Of a DNA stretch of 64,000 nucleotides, positions 1 to 11,245 are shown piece after piece. The DNA is from Paralithodes platypus (lineage: Eukaryota > Arthropoda > Malacostraca > Decapoda > Lithodidae). The stretch is from NCBI GenBank assembly GCA_032716605.1, contig CM064502.1, positions 54,201,645 through 54,265,644 of the forward strand, written 5' to 3'. Position numbers and translations under genes: made by a program. Every line of letters begins with the position of its first letter. Within the stretch, counting starts at the first letter, position 1. The notes under the pieces were generated by a model that was not told where the DNA came from, did not search any database, and saw only the letters and a list, made by a program, of their open reading frames with translations.

Positions 1-823
1 TGTACCACCCAACAAAGGTAAACTGATAGTGTACCACCCAACAAAGGTAAACTGATAGTGTACCACCCAACAAAGGTAAACTGATAGTGTACCACCCAAC
101 AAAGGTAAACTGATAGTGTACCACCCAACAAAGGTAAACTGATAGTGTACCACCCAACAAATGTAAACTGATAGTGTACCACCCAACAACGGTAAACTGA
201 TAGTGTACCACCCAACAACGGTAAACTGATAGTGTACCACCCAACAAAGGTAAACTGATAGTGTACCACCCAACAACGGTAAACTGATAGTGTACCACCC
301 AACAAAGGTAAACTGATAGTGTACCACCCAACAACGGTAAACTGATAGTGTACCACCCAACAACGGTAAACTGATAGCGTACCACCCAACAAAGGTAAAC
401 TGATAGTGTACCACCCAACAACGGTAAACTGATAGTGTACCACCCAACAACGGTAAACTGATAGTGTACCACCCAACAAAGGTAAACTGATAGTGTACCA
501 CCCAACAAAGGTAAACTGATAGTGTACCACCCAACAAAGGTAAACTGATAGTGTACCACCCACCAAAGGTAAACTGATAGTGTACCACCCAACAAAGGTA
601 AACTGATAGTGTACCACCCAACAACGGTAAACTGATAGTGTACCACCCAACAAAGGTAAACTGATAGTGTACCACCCAACAAAGGTAAACTGATAGTGTA
701 CCACCCAACAAAGGTAAACTGATAGTGTACCACCCAACAAAGGTAAACTGATAGTGTACCACCCAACAAAGGTAAACTGATAGTGTACCACCCAACAAAG
801 GTAAACTGATAGTGTACCACCCA
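1..823. repeat. 29-bp minisatellite array
   Basis: About 28 head-to-tail copies of a 29-bp unit (TGTACCACCC, then AACAAAGG, then TAAACTGATAG). Copies are nearly identical. The main difference is one A/C site (AACAAAGG versus AACAACGG), with rare one-off changes near 160, 380 and 560. The array is cut by the window start, so its true length is unknown. No coding sense is apparent. Confidence 0.97.
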
Positions 824-923
824 TCAGTCAACGCGGCGCTAAAAATAAAGTAAACAAACACAAAAATAAGCCAGATCCCGCTAAACAGTTGGTTATGGTC
901 GCCAGGTGGGGAGGCGGAAGAAC

Positions 924-925
<2 letters not shown>

Positions 926-989
<64 letters not shown>
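926..989. repeat. (GT)n microsatellite
   Basis: Uninterrupted GT dinucleotide run. It is followed by about 100 bp of mixed sequence and then a CA run on the same strand, so the two runs could pair as an imperfect hairpin. Confidence 0.95.
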
Positions 990-991
<2 letters not shown>

Positions 992-1083
992 ATAGCAAGG
1001 TGTGGGGGGTGAGAACATGCGAAAAACACACACAAATCTTGAGCACACACACGCAGATGCACGTAAACATACAATCACCTAAG

Positions 1084-1088
<5 letters not shown>

Positions 1089-1149
<61 letters not shown>
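1089..1149. repeat. (AC)n microsatellite upstream of SINE-1
   Basis: Uninterrupted AC run ending exactly where the tRNA-like head of SINE-1 begins. The same arrangement is seen at the second SINE-1 copy near 41.86 kb. Confidence 0.95.
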
Positions 1150-1713
<564 letters not shown>

Positions 1714-2770
1714 GCCATCTGTGGAATGATCGTGACATAACTCTGATCCTTTACAGCGTCTACGGAGGGTATAAAAAAGCTGTTTCAACGACGGAGGAGG
1801 GGACGATCTGATGGGGGGCTGGCAGTTCATTGGGGGGAGGGAGGTAGAGGAGGGGAGATGATTGAATGGGAGAAGATAAAATGTATAGGAGAAGAGGACG
1901 GGAGGGGGAGAGGAAGGGAGGGGAGATGAAGAGAGAAATAGAGAAGGCAAAATGTATAGGAGGTGAGAAGGGCGAAGAGGAGGAAGGGAGGGGCGAGTAG
2001 GAGGGAATGGGGAAAACAGAGCAGAGGAAGTGTATAGGAGGGAAGATGGGAAGGGGAGAGGAGGGAATGGGAGAAGAGAAAGTACGGTACATAGGAGGGG
2101 ATAAGGGAAGGGGAGAGGAGGGAATGGGAGAAGAAAAAGAGTATATGCCAAGGGAGAGAAGGGAATAAGAGGAGATGAGAGAATAGTAGAATAAGATAAT
2201 AGGAGTGGAAAGCTGTGTGGCAAGGAGAGAGCAAAGAGAGGACACAGAGAGAAAGACGATATAGAAGAGATATTTAGTGAGGAGACAAGGAAAGAAGAGT
2301 CAAAGTGAGGAGAAAAGAGAGGAGGACGAGAAAGGAGAGGTATTTGGTGTGGAAACAAGGATAGGAGAGAAGAGAGGAGAGCTAACTGGTGAGATGACAA
2401 GTAAAGAAGAGTCAAAGAGAGGAGAGAACAGGAGAGAAGAGAGGAGGACGAGTACTATTTACTGAGGAGACGAAGAAGGGAGAATCACAGAGAAGATAAC
2501 AGGGGAGAAGAAAGAAGAAAAGAGGGTAGAAGAGAGAAAACCGAGAAGAGCTGAGATCCGGAGAAAGTAAGACAGTTTATTGTGATCGTGCCGGATTAGT
2601 GGAGACGATTACAGACGAAAACAGGAGAGACAAGAAGAGAACATTGGAGGACGATAAGAGAAGAGGCCAGAAGAAGAGAATAAAGAGAGCGAGAAAGGAA
2701 GAGGATAGGCGAGAAGAAGAGAAACAAGAAGACAAGAAAAGAGAAGGAGAAAATATAAGAGAACAGAAGA

Positions 2771-3290
2771 TGAGACATGAAGAGCAGAGGCGACAGACGA
2801 GAGGAGCAGAAAAGAGAAGAGGATAAACAAGATGATAAGAGACAAGAGCAGGACAAGCAAGAAGAGAAGAGACATGAACAGGGGAGATAAGAAGAGAAGA
2901 GGCAACAGTAGGAGACACAAGAGCAGAAGAAAGAAGAACAGACAAGACGAGAAGATACAAGAACAGGAGAGACGAGAAGAGAGGAAATAACAACCGGAGA
3001 GAAGAGAACAGGAGAGATGAGAACAGAAAGGAAGAACTTGAGAAGAATAAATAACAAAATAATACAAAGAGAAGGCACGGGACGAGAAGAGGAGAGACAA
3101 GAATAGGAGACAGAAGAATATGAAACGAAAACTAAAATAATACAACGAGAAGACAAGAGAGGAGAATAGGAGAAACAAGAACAGAAGAAAGAAGAACAAG
3201 AGATAACAAGATAATATTAAGCAAATAAGACAAGATGCGAGAATAAAAGAGACAAGAACAGACGAAAGAAGAAAATAAGATAATAAAAGA
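2771..3290. repeat. 520-bp direct repeat, copy 1
   Basis: This 520-bp block recurs immediately at 3291-3810. Starting from TGAGACATGAAGAGCAGAGG I found no difference by eye. It is purine-rich like its surroundings. Confidence 0.93.
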
Positions 3291-3810
3291 TGAGACATGA
3301 AGAGCAGAGGCGACAGACGAGAGGAGCAGAAAAGAGAAGAGGATAAACAAGATGATAAGAGACAAGAGCAGGACAAGCAAGAAGAGAAGAGACATGAACA
3401 GGGGAGATAAGAAGAGAAGAGGCAACAGTAGGAGACACAAGAGCAGAAGAAAGAAGAACAGACAAGACGAGAAGATACAAGAACAGGAGAGACGAGAAGA
3501 GAGGAAATAACAACCGGAGAGAAGAGAACAGGAGAGATGAGAACAGAAAGGAAGAACTTGAGAAGAATAAATAACAAAATAATACAAAGAGAAGGCACGG
3601 GACGAGAAGAGGAGAGACAAGAATAGGAGACAGAAGAATATGAAACGAAAACTAAAATAATACAACGAGAAGACAAGAGAGGAGAATAGGAGAAACAAGA
3701 ACAGAAGAAAGAAGAACAAGAGATAACAAGATAATATTAAGCAAATAAGACAAGATGCGAGAATAAAAGAGACAAGAACAGACGAAAGAAGAAAATAAGA
3801 TAATAAAAGA
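3291..3810. repeat. 520-bp direct repeat, copy 2
   Basis: Head-to-tail exact copy of 2771-3290. Both copies end in TAATAAAAGA. It is either a very recent tandem duplication or an assembly artefact. Confidence 0.93.
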
Positions 3811-3948
3811 AAAGATAAAAACAAAGAGGAGAGACAAGAAAAGAGGAAAGCAAAACAGGTGAAGAAAAGACGATAATAATGAAAAAGAGACGCCAATGGG
3901 AGAAACAATAACAAAGGAAAGCAGGAGAGAAGATAACAACAGAGAATA

Positions 3949-4161
3949 TTAACCCTTTCATGCTCCAATACGCGTTTCTGTTCTGTTTCTGGCCACTATT
4001 AAACGATTTTATTCAGATTAGTAACGGTATATGGAAGTCAAAGGGTTGATTGAGATAGTATTTACCCTTTTAATACCCACAGATACTTCCTAAGCTGCAT
4101 AAAATCGTTTAATGATAGCCAAAATAAACTGCTAAAACGCGTCAGAGCTTCAAAGGGTTAA
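3949..4161. mobile_element. TTAA-D MITE
   Basis: A 213-bp near-palindrome starting TTAACCCTTTCATGC and ending CAAAGGGTTAA. It has the family's internal marks: ACGATTTTATTCAG on the left and CTTCCTAAGCTGCATAAAATCG on the right. TTAA at both ends and CCCTTT termini fit a piggyBac-type non-autonomous element. It interrupts the purine tract, which resumes on the far side. Confidence 0.85.
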
Positions 4162-4620
4162 TAAAGAAGACAAAACACAGAATAAAAGAGACAAGAACAG
4201 AAGAAAGAAGAACATGAAAATAACAATTATATAAAGACAAAATATGAACGGGATAAACGAAGATAATATTACAAAATAGAAGACATGAGACGCGAGACAG
4301 GTTTGACAAAGTGAAAGTACAAAGTGAGGGGAGCTTGTGCTGAACTCGTAGTGGGTGTTGTAATTATATGAAGGGTCAGTGGTGAGAGAGAGAGAGAGAG
4401 AGAGGTAGACGTACAGGTAGGAGATAGATAAATACCGTAGATAGAAAGATACATATATAATATATATATAGTAGATATTAGATGAAAAAAGGACACCGAT
4501 AAAGAGAGAGAGAGAGTAGAGAGAGAAAGGGTAGACATATAGATAGATACCTATAAACAAATATAGATAGACAAACAGATAAATATATAAACCGAGCGAG
4601 ACTACAAACCAACAAATGAA
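4162..4620. repeat. Purine-rich remainder with GA and GATA runs
   Basis: Continuation of the purine tract with short (GA)n runs near 4385-4404 and 4505-4516 and a GATAGATA-like stretch. No gene or element is recognised. Confidence 0.6.
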
Positions 4621-4621
4621 T

Positions 4622-6176
4622 GCCAAATTAAATTTAACAACGAGGGAACAAATTAAAGTTAACAGCAAGGGAACAAATTAAAGTTAACAACGAGGGAACA
4701 AATTAAAGTTAACGAGGGAACAAATTAAAGTTAACAACGAGGGAACAAATTAAAGTTAACAACGAGGGAACAAATTAAAGTTAACAACGAGGGAACAAAT
4801 TAAAGTTAACAACGAGGGAACAAATTAAAGTTAACAACGAGGGAACAAATTAAAGTTAACAATGAGGGAACAAATTAAAGTTAACAAAGAGGGAACAAAT
4901 TAAAGTTAACAATGAGGGAACAAATTAAAGTTAACAACGAGGGAACAAATTAAAGTTAACAATGAGGGAACAAATTAAAGTTAACGAGGGAACAAATTAA
5001 AGTTAACGAGGGAACAAATTAAAGTTAACAACGAGGGAACAAATTAAAGTTAACAACGAGGGAACAAATTAAAGTTAACAACGAGGGAACAAATTAAAGT
5101 TAACGAGGGAACAAATTAAAGTTAACGAGGGAACAAATTAAAGTTAACAACGAGGGAACAAATTAAAGTGAACAACGAGGGAACAAATTAAAGTTAACAA
5201 CGAGGGAACAAATTAAACAACGAGGGAACAAATTAAAGTTAACAAGGGAACAAATTAAAGTTAACAAAGAGGGAACAAATTAAAGTTAACAACGAGGGAA
5301 CAAATTAAAGTTAACAACGAGGGAACAAATTAAAGTTAACGAGGGAACAAATTAAACAACAACGAGGGAACAAATTAAAGTTAACGAGGGAACAAATTAA
5401 AGTTAACAGAGGGAACAAATTAGTTAACGAGGGAACAAATTAAACAACGAGGGAACATATTAAAGTTAACAACGAGGGAACAAATTAAAGTTAACAACGA
5501 GGGAACAAATTAAACAACAACGAGGGAACAAATTAAAGTTAACAACGAGGGAACAAATTAAAGTTAACAAAGAGGGAACAAATTAAAGTTAACAACGAGG
5601 GAACAAATTAAACAACAACGAGGGAACAAATTAAACAACAACGAGGGAACAAATTAAAGTTAACAACGAGGGAACAAATTAAAGTTAACAAAGAGGGAAC
5701 AAATTAAAATTAACAACGAGGGAACAAATTAAAGTTAACGAGGGAACAAATTAAAGTTAACGAGGGAACAAATTAAAGTTAACGAGGGAACAAATTAAAG
5801 TTAACAACGAGGGAACAAATTAAAGTTAACAAAGAGGGAACAAATTAAAGTTAACAACGAGGGAACAAATTAAAGTTAACAAAGAGGGAACAAATTAAAG
5901 TTAACGAGGGAACAAATTAAAGTTAACAAAGAGGGAACAAATTAAAGTTAACAACGTGGGAACAAATTAAAGTTAACAAAGAGGGAACAAATTAAAGTTA
6001 ACAACGAGGGAACAAATTAAAGTTAACAACGAGGGAACAAATTAAAGTTAACAAAGAGGGAACAAATTAAAGTTAACGAGGGAACAAATTAAAGTTAACA
6101 AAGAGGGAACAAATTAAAGTTAACAACGAGGGAACATATTAAAGTTAACAACGAGGGAACAAATTAAACAACAACG
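4622..6176. repeat. 25-bp (and 22-bp) minisatellite array
   Basis: About 60 or more units of AACAAATTAAAGTTAAC plus AACGAGGG. The 22-bp variants lack AAC; others read AAAG, AATG or lack AGTT. Each full unit carries two TTAA tetramers, one inside the HpaI-type palindrome GTTAAC. The variants are mixed along the array, with no clear higher-order period by eye. Confidence 0.95.
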
Positions 6177-6179
6177 CTA

Positions 6180-6970
6180 CGAAGAAAAGGAACGAGTGTA
6201 ATTAAGTTGGGAGTGTATAAAAAACAGCTGATGCATTATACGAGGAAATGGGTAAAAGAGGGGAAAGAAGGGGGGGGGGGGCAGCATTAATGGGGCGCTG
6301 GTGTGAGGGGAGACATGAAAGGGAAAGGAGGGGAAGGAGAAGCAGAGGGAGAGGGGGAACAGGGCAATGTGAAGGAGGGGAGGGGAAGGAGCAAGGGAGG
6401 AGAGGGGAATAAAAGGTTGGAATGGCCAATTGTGTGAGCGACGGTGAGGGGAGATGTGGAAGGGGATGATGGAAGATGGAAGAAAGGAAGAGAGAGAGAG
6501 AGAGTTACGGTACATAGATATACAGACTGCACAGACCTTGCGGTCCCTACTAGGCTGAGAGAGAGAGAGAGATAGGGGGGGGGGGGGTAAAAGTGGAATC
6601 GGTGTAGAAACAAAAATAATCCCCCCCCCCAAAAAAAAAAGGAAAACAAAAACGGAGGTGGTGGAAAGAAGACAAAAGAAGCAGAAGAAAGATGGTGATG
6701 TTGATCATAATAGAAGATGATGATAATAGAAGATGATGATAATAGAAGATGATGATAATAGAAAATAATAATAATAGAAGACAAAGATGATGATAATACA
6801 AATAGAAAATTAGGAAGAAGAAGCCAAAGGAAGAAGCTAAAGAAGAAGCAGAAGCAGAAGAAGAAGACGAAGAAGCAGAAGAAGACAAAGGAAGAAGCTA
6901 AAGAAGAAGCAGAAGAAGTAGAAACAGAAGAAGACGCTAAAGAAGAAGAAGGGGGCCTCTGTGTTCCCAC
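6180..6970. repeat. Purine-rich tract with GAA and GAT repeats
   Basis: G-rich purine sequence, then poly-G/poly-C/poly-A runs (6270-6279, 6580-6588, 6621-6640), then (GATGATAATA)n and (GAAGAAGC)n. Long minus-strand open frames reflect composition only. Confidence 0.75.
6505..6557 (+). repeat. Repeat L fragment
   Basis: Short interspersed segment ACATAGATATACAGAC...ACCTTGCGGTCCCTACTAGGC. Recognisable relatives lie at 14614-14690, 18236-18312 and 26145-26205 (reverse). Each joins a GA/CT or CTCA microsatellite through a GTTAC-like link. It is probably the 3' end of a retroposon with a simple-repeat tail; no coding region is attached. Confidence 0.6.
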
Positions 6971-7025
6971 TTGTAGCTTCCTTTTACGGTTTCCACTCCG
7001 CCAATCTAATTCCCTCTCTAACACG

Positions 7026-7460
7026 GGATAATTTATGTATGTCTGTCTGTGTGTAATGTCTGTGTATTATCTGTGTATATTGTCTGTCTATCTGTCTGAC
7101 TGTCTATCTATATGTGTCTGTCTGTCTGTCTGTATGTATGTAGTGTCTGCCAGTCTGTATGTAGTGTCTGCGTATGTGTATTTTCTATCTATGTGTATTT
7201 TCTGTCTATATGTATTTTTTCTGTCTGTGTGTATTGTCTATGTGTCTGTCTGTCTGTATGTAGTGTCTGTCTACTGTATATGTATTGTAGTCTGTGTAAA
7301 ATAAATGTACGGTACGTTTGTTTGCATATCGACCTATGTATTTGTCTCAGAGTTGCCTCATATCACTGAGTTAAATTAATGTAATCATCCTGGCTGTCTG
7401 TCTGAGTAAAGCGTCTGTCTGTGTGTAGTGCTTGTCTGTATGTGTGTATAGTCAGTCTGG
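7026..7460. repeat. Degenerate (TGTC)n tract
   Basis: Irregular TGTCTGTC/TGTATGTA repeats. The open frames here translate to Cys/Val/Tyr/Ser strings with no protein character. Confidence 0.85.
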
Positions 7461-7536
7461 TTCTTCCCTTTACATGCTTCTCATTCACTAATAAATAATC
7501 TAAATCCGTCTCATTCTATCATCTCCCTTCACTCCT

Positions 7537-7745
7537 TACCTTTGGATACCTTTGGATGTGTTCGCCGCTCCTCTAGCGGCACCAAGGAGCGCGACGCCCC
7601 TCGTTATGGGTGGTGATTTGGTGCAGTAGACTGTTTGAAGCGACAGCTCGCTCCCTTGCGAGGATGGGCTCGTCTGGCACTTTTTGCAGTTCGACATCTA
7701 GGGCTCTCTTGAAGTTGTCATCCTTCTTTCCACCAGACTGTTTTC
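7537..7745 (-). pseudogene. CR1-like LINE ORF2 C-terminal fragment
   Basis: On the minus strand, an open stretch at 7734-7573 ends at TAG. It reads like the very C-terminus of a CR1/Jockey-type reverse transcriptase: FKRALDVELQKVPDEP, then SNSLLHQ. In this position such proteins usually carry FK..LD..L..VPD.P and a TNS(I/L)LHQ-like motif. Only about 54 codons remain, so the copy is heavily 5'-truncated, as is usual for LINEs. Past the stop, a short tandem (ATCCAAAGGT, two copies) forms the 3' end, like the short tandem tails of CR1. A second 3' end of the same family is at 9843-9927. The family assignment comes from motif reading only. Confidence 0.6.
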
Positions 7746-7866
7746 ATTCTTCCCCTATCTCATTTTCTCCTTACATTCTTCTCCTTCGCTCATAATCTAC
7801 ATCTTTCTCATTCTAACATCTCCCCTCACTCCTTTGCCCTCACATTCCCCTCGAGCCTCCCAATCC

Positions 7867-8217
7867 TTAAGGGGGGATGGGTCGCTTTCTGGTCCCCCTT
7901 CTCCCTCATGTTTTTACCCCCATTAGTTTTCAGAATTGAAGATGTTCGGCCCATTAGTTTGGCGATGTTAAGACCTTTCGTCCCATTTATATATCAATAT
8001 CAAGACCTTTCGTGCCATTTAGGTGTCAATTTTTCCTGGCGAGCGATAGCGAGCCTATAAATTTATGAGAAACCGGCCTTCGGCCGGTAAATTTTTCTAC
8101 CCAAAATTTAGGATCTAGGGAGTGTTTTTTTAACTTGGTGGAGGTCTAGCAAGGAAACTAAAAAAATCAATTAATATATAAATAAATAGACCCAAAAAAT
8201 AACCATTGTCCCATTAA
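7867..8217 (+). mobile_element. TTAA-C MITE
   Basis: Starts TTAAGGGGGGATGGGTCGC and ends with a mutated terminus before TTAA. It carries the shared core: GGCGAGCGATAGCGAGCC, hairpin CCGGCC-TTC-GGCCGG at 8073-8087, then the GGTCTAGGGAGTGTTTTTTTAAC tail region. Confidence 0.8.
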
Positions 8218-8393
8218 GCCCCCCCTCTCACACATTCCATCTTCTTTTCTTTTCCATAATAGTCATCCCGTGTTGCTCATCCGCTTTTACGGCGTTATTT
8301 GTTTCTCTTTCCTTGTGCTCTTCCTTTCTTCCCGTCCCATCAGCCTTTATAGCCTTCATCTTTCGCCGATCCCTGTAGTGTACTCTCTCTCTT

Positions 8394-8397
<4 letters not shown>

Positions 8398-8442
<45 letters not shown>
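8398..8442. repeat. (CT)n microsatellite
   Basis: Clean CT run within a pyrimidine-rich stretch (8220-8440). Confidence 0.95.
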
Positions 8443-8547
8443 GTTTGACAACGTGGATAAAAGCAAAATGTAGCTTACCCTCAATAGGGCTACAACATAC
8501 AACCAAGGCTGGAAGTTGAAGCTGAAGAGATTTAGCACTATACCCTT

Positions 8548-8762
8548 TTCCAAGTAAGTTGTCCAAAACTCTTGAACATTAACCTCTATAACTCACAAAC
8601 GACTAGAGTAATCCACCTAATATTTATACTATTTGGGAAAAGTCAGCCAGGGAATAGGTGTGGAAATGTACAGCCCATTTCTTCTAGCCCTTTTTGAGTT
8701 ACAGAGGTTAGGGTCCACGATTTCTGACCTACCTATTTGGAACAGGGTAGTATATGTGGACA
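8548..8762. mobile_element. Palindromic element I, degraded
   Basis: Inverted halves: AACCTCTATAACTCACAAACGACTAGAG on the left and CTAGCCCTTTTTGAGTTACAGAGGTTAGG on the right. The same sequence forms the arms of better copies at 27798-28006 and 57093-57285. The outer ends are poorly preserved. Confidence 0.6.
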
Positions 8763-9337
8763 TTTTTATAAATATTTAAATGTGTTCTACCTGGAACAAA
8801 CTGCTCTCAGAGTTTGTGAATATTTCTCCAGTTGAACTATCTAACAAAAGATTAGATAGTATTTTGCAATGAAAGTACTGCACTACACAATCTCATCTCC
8901 CTATTTTCACCTAAATTGTTTCCCTGGAATATCCTGCAAGATCCTTGAAATGCTAATTGATCTGAGTAACTCATTGTAGCTGCCACACTCACTCACTCAC
9001 TCACTCTCTCCAGTTTATTTCCGAAGATCCCCCTTTCCCCCCTCTCTTAAATTAGGTTTTATCCTCGTTTAATCATTGCTCTCTCTCTCTCTCTCTCTCT
9101 CTGTAGGAAGAGAGGAGGAGGAGAAGAATGAGGAGAAGGGTTGGGGGAGGAGGAAGGGGGAAGAAGGAGAAGAGAAGAAGAAGAAAGGGGAAGAGAAGAT
9201 TATGAAGAATGATAATGAAAGCCTCCAGATAAAGCAGCTATTGCGTGAGATTGTCATAAATGGAAAAGTTGCATTAACGAATATTACGTTCCGTATATAG
9301 AAGTCTTTTGCTAACATCCCTCTTATCCTGATGTCTT
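8763..9337. other. No recognised gene
   Basis: Mixed sequence with a CTCA run near 8990-9010, a (CT)n run at 9078-9103 and a GGAGAAGA purine stretch at 9104-9200. I see no gene or named repeat. Confidence 0.5.
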
Positions 9338-9828
9338 ATAGCGCTTTTTTCAAAGGCACAAAGAGGCATAGATTACCATAGATTACCATAGATTACCAGA
9401 CACAACCAGACAGAAGCAGACAGCCTCCCGAGATTGTCTGGTAGTCTTTGGTCAGCTCGGCCAAGACCAAAGATTAACGGACTCTGGGGGTGTGGCCACC
9501 AGCCGGGAGGCAGGACTTTGGTGACAGTTTCAGCCACTCACAGCCTTCGTTACAAGGCATGATTCAAATGTTAGACAACTGACAGGGGTGAGTGTTGTAA
9601 ATATTATGTCCTTCATATACTTAAAATTATTATTTCGAATGAATTAGAGTCCTTTGCATTCCTATAGAGTTGGGAAGTAATATTATTGTTTAATTAACAC
9701 ATTTGTCTCTGAATCATGCTTTTTTATTATATATATTTAACAATTATAGGTCTGCCATGAGCAACTTGCCAGTTTTTCAAAACATAAAAACTCTATGGTC
9801 CACAGTGTCTTTGAAAAACGCGCTATTA
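9338..9828. mobile_element. Element N, ~490-bp TIR element
   Basis: The left end TATAGCGCTTTTTTCAAAGG matches the reverse complement of the right end (CTTTGAAAAACGCGCTATTA) over about 20 bases with one or two differences. Inside are three copies of TAGATTACCA (9368-9400). No transposase frame is present. A TA duplication is possible but not proven. Confidence 0.55.
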
Positions 9829-9842
9829 GTGTTTTAGAAGTA

Positions 9843-9927
9843 CCTACCTATGTCTACCTATGTTGAGTTCGCCACTGCTAGTGTCACCGAGGAGCGCGCC
9901 GCCCCTCGTTCTGGTTGGTGATCCTTT
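9843..9927 (-). pseudogene. CR1-like LINE 3' end, second copy
   Basis: The minus strand matches the last ~70 bp of the 7537-7745 fragment (GAGGGGCGGCGCGCTCCTCGG versus GAGGGGCGTCGCGCTCCTTGG). It ends in a two-copy CATAGGTAGA tail. On its 5' side it is cut at 9931 by a TTAA-D element. Confidence 0.5.
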
Positions 9928-9930
9928 TTA

Positions 9931-10148
9931 TTAAGCCTTACAGTACCGGCGACGTCTTTTTGTTTAATCTCAGCGGCATTTAGACGATTTTATGAAGCTT
10001 ATGAAGGCTATATGGTAGTTAAAAGGATTAATCGAGATAGTCTGTATCCTTTTAACGGGTAGACATCTTTCCTAAGCTGACTAAAACCGTCCAATAGTTG
10101 CCAGACTATAATGAAAAGGATGTCCCCGGTACTGAATGGGGTAATTAA
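9931..10148. mobile_element. TTAA-D MITE (first of a tandem pair)
   Basis: TTAAGCCTTACAGTACCGGCGACG on the left; CCCCGGTACTGAATGGGGTAA then TTAA on the right. The final TTAA is also the first TTAA of the next copy. Confidence 0.8.
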
Positions 10149-10359
10149 CCCCTACAATACCAGCGACGTCCTTTTTATCATATTCTGCCAAGTATTAGAT
10201 GATTTTATTCAGATTAGGAAGGACCTCTAGCAATAAATCGTCGTCAAACTATCTCAACCAACTCTTTTAACTACCACAGATCCTTCCCAAGCTGCATAAT
10301 ATCGTCTAAATATAGCTAGAATGAACTCTAACACACGTCGCTGATACTCAAAGGGTTAT
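10145..10359. mobile_element. TTAA-D MITE (second of a tandem pair)
   Basis: Starts TTAACCCCTACAATACCAGC and ends GATACTCAAAGGGTTAT. Its left end is joined to the previous copy through one TTAA. Confidence 0.8.
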
Positions 10360-10460
10360 AGATTGGAGTCACATTGAACAGCTTCTAATTTTCAGGCTAC
10401 CTCTTCAGTTTCCAAACATATATTGAAGAATTCTGCCAAGTAGGGTTCGTTTCATATAAT

Positions 10461-10461
<1 letters not shown>

Positions 10462-10529
<68 letters not shown>

Positions 10530-11132
10530 TGAGAGAAAACAAAAGAGCGAGAGCGAGCGAGAGCGAGAGGAGAAATATGAAGGCCATTGAAAAGACAAAG
10601 AAGAAGCGACCTAACAGCAAGAAACAAACATAAGAAGACAACAATGACAGCCATGGTGACAGGAAGCAGACGTTGACGATGGTGACAAATATGAAGACTA
10701 AGAAAGAATGAGATGAAATAATGAAATAAGGAGACGAAGAATATAATGAAAAACAAAGACAAATACAAGAATAAAGAACGAACGAAAAGAGGAATAACAA
10801 AAAATAAAAAATAAAATAAGATGAAATAATAAGAAGCATTATCAAGTATACAAACACGAAGAATAAGGAGGAATAAACATAAGATGGGACCGTGGAATAA
10901 GGAGAGATGATGATGAGAGAAGGGGTTAAAATAAGACGTAGACAAAGAACAACAACAACTACACCAACAAGCAAATTCAAGACAAATAAGAAGAACAATA
11001 AGGAGAAGGAAGAAAATAAGATGAAAGTGTGGAATAAGGAGAGGGGATGATGATAGGAGGGGAGATGGGGGAAATGAGTGGATGATGGCGGGAGGGAGAA
11101 GGGCTCAATGGGAGACGAGATGGAAATGATGA

Positions 11133-11163
<31 letters not shown>

Positions 11164-11215
11164 TGAGAGTGAGAGTGAGAGTGAGAAATAGTGAGAGTGA
11201 GTAAACAAATAAAAT
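10462..11215. repeat. (GA)n microsatellite and purine-rich tract
   Basis: A clean GA run (10462-10520) leads into an A/G-rich stretch to 11215 with more GA runs near 11125-11180. The minus-strand open frames (Ser/Leu/Phe-rich) are composition artefacts. Confidence 0.85.
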
Positions 11216-11245
11216 ATTGAAGAACCATCAGAGGAATACCATTAA

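Larger units (their letters stand above)
1760..3948. repeat. Purine-rich (GAAGA/GGAGAA) tract
   Basis: About 2.2 kb in which the + strand is almost all A and G, as degenerate GAAGAGA-type repeats. Long apparent open frames on the minus strand (Ser/Leu/Phe-rich) come only from the base bias. The tract contains an exact 520-bp tandem duplication (separate entries). Confidence 0.85.
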
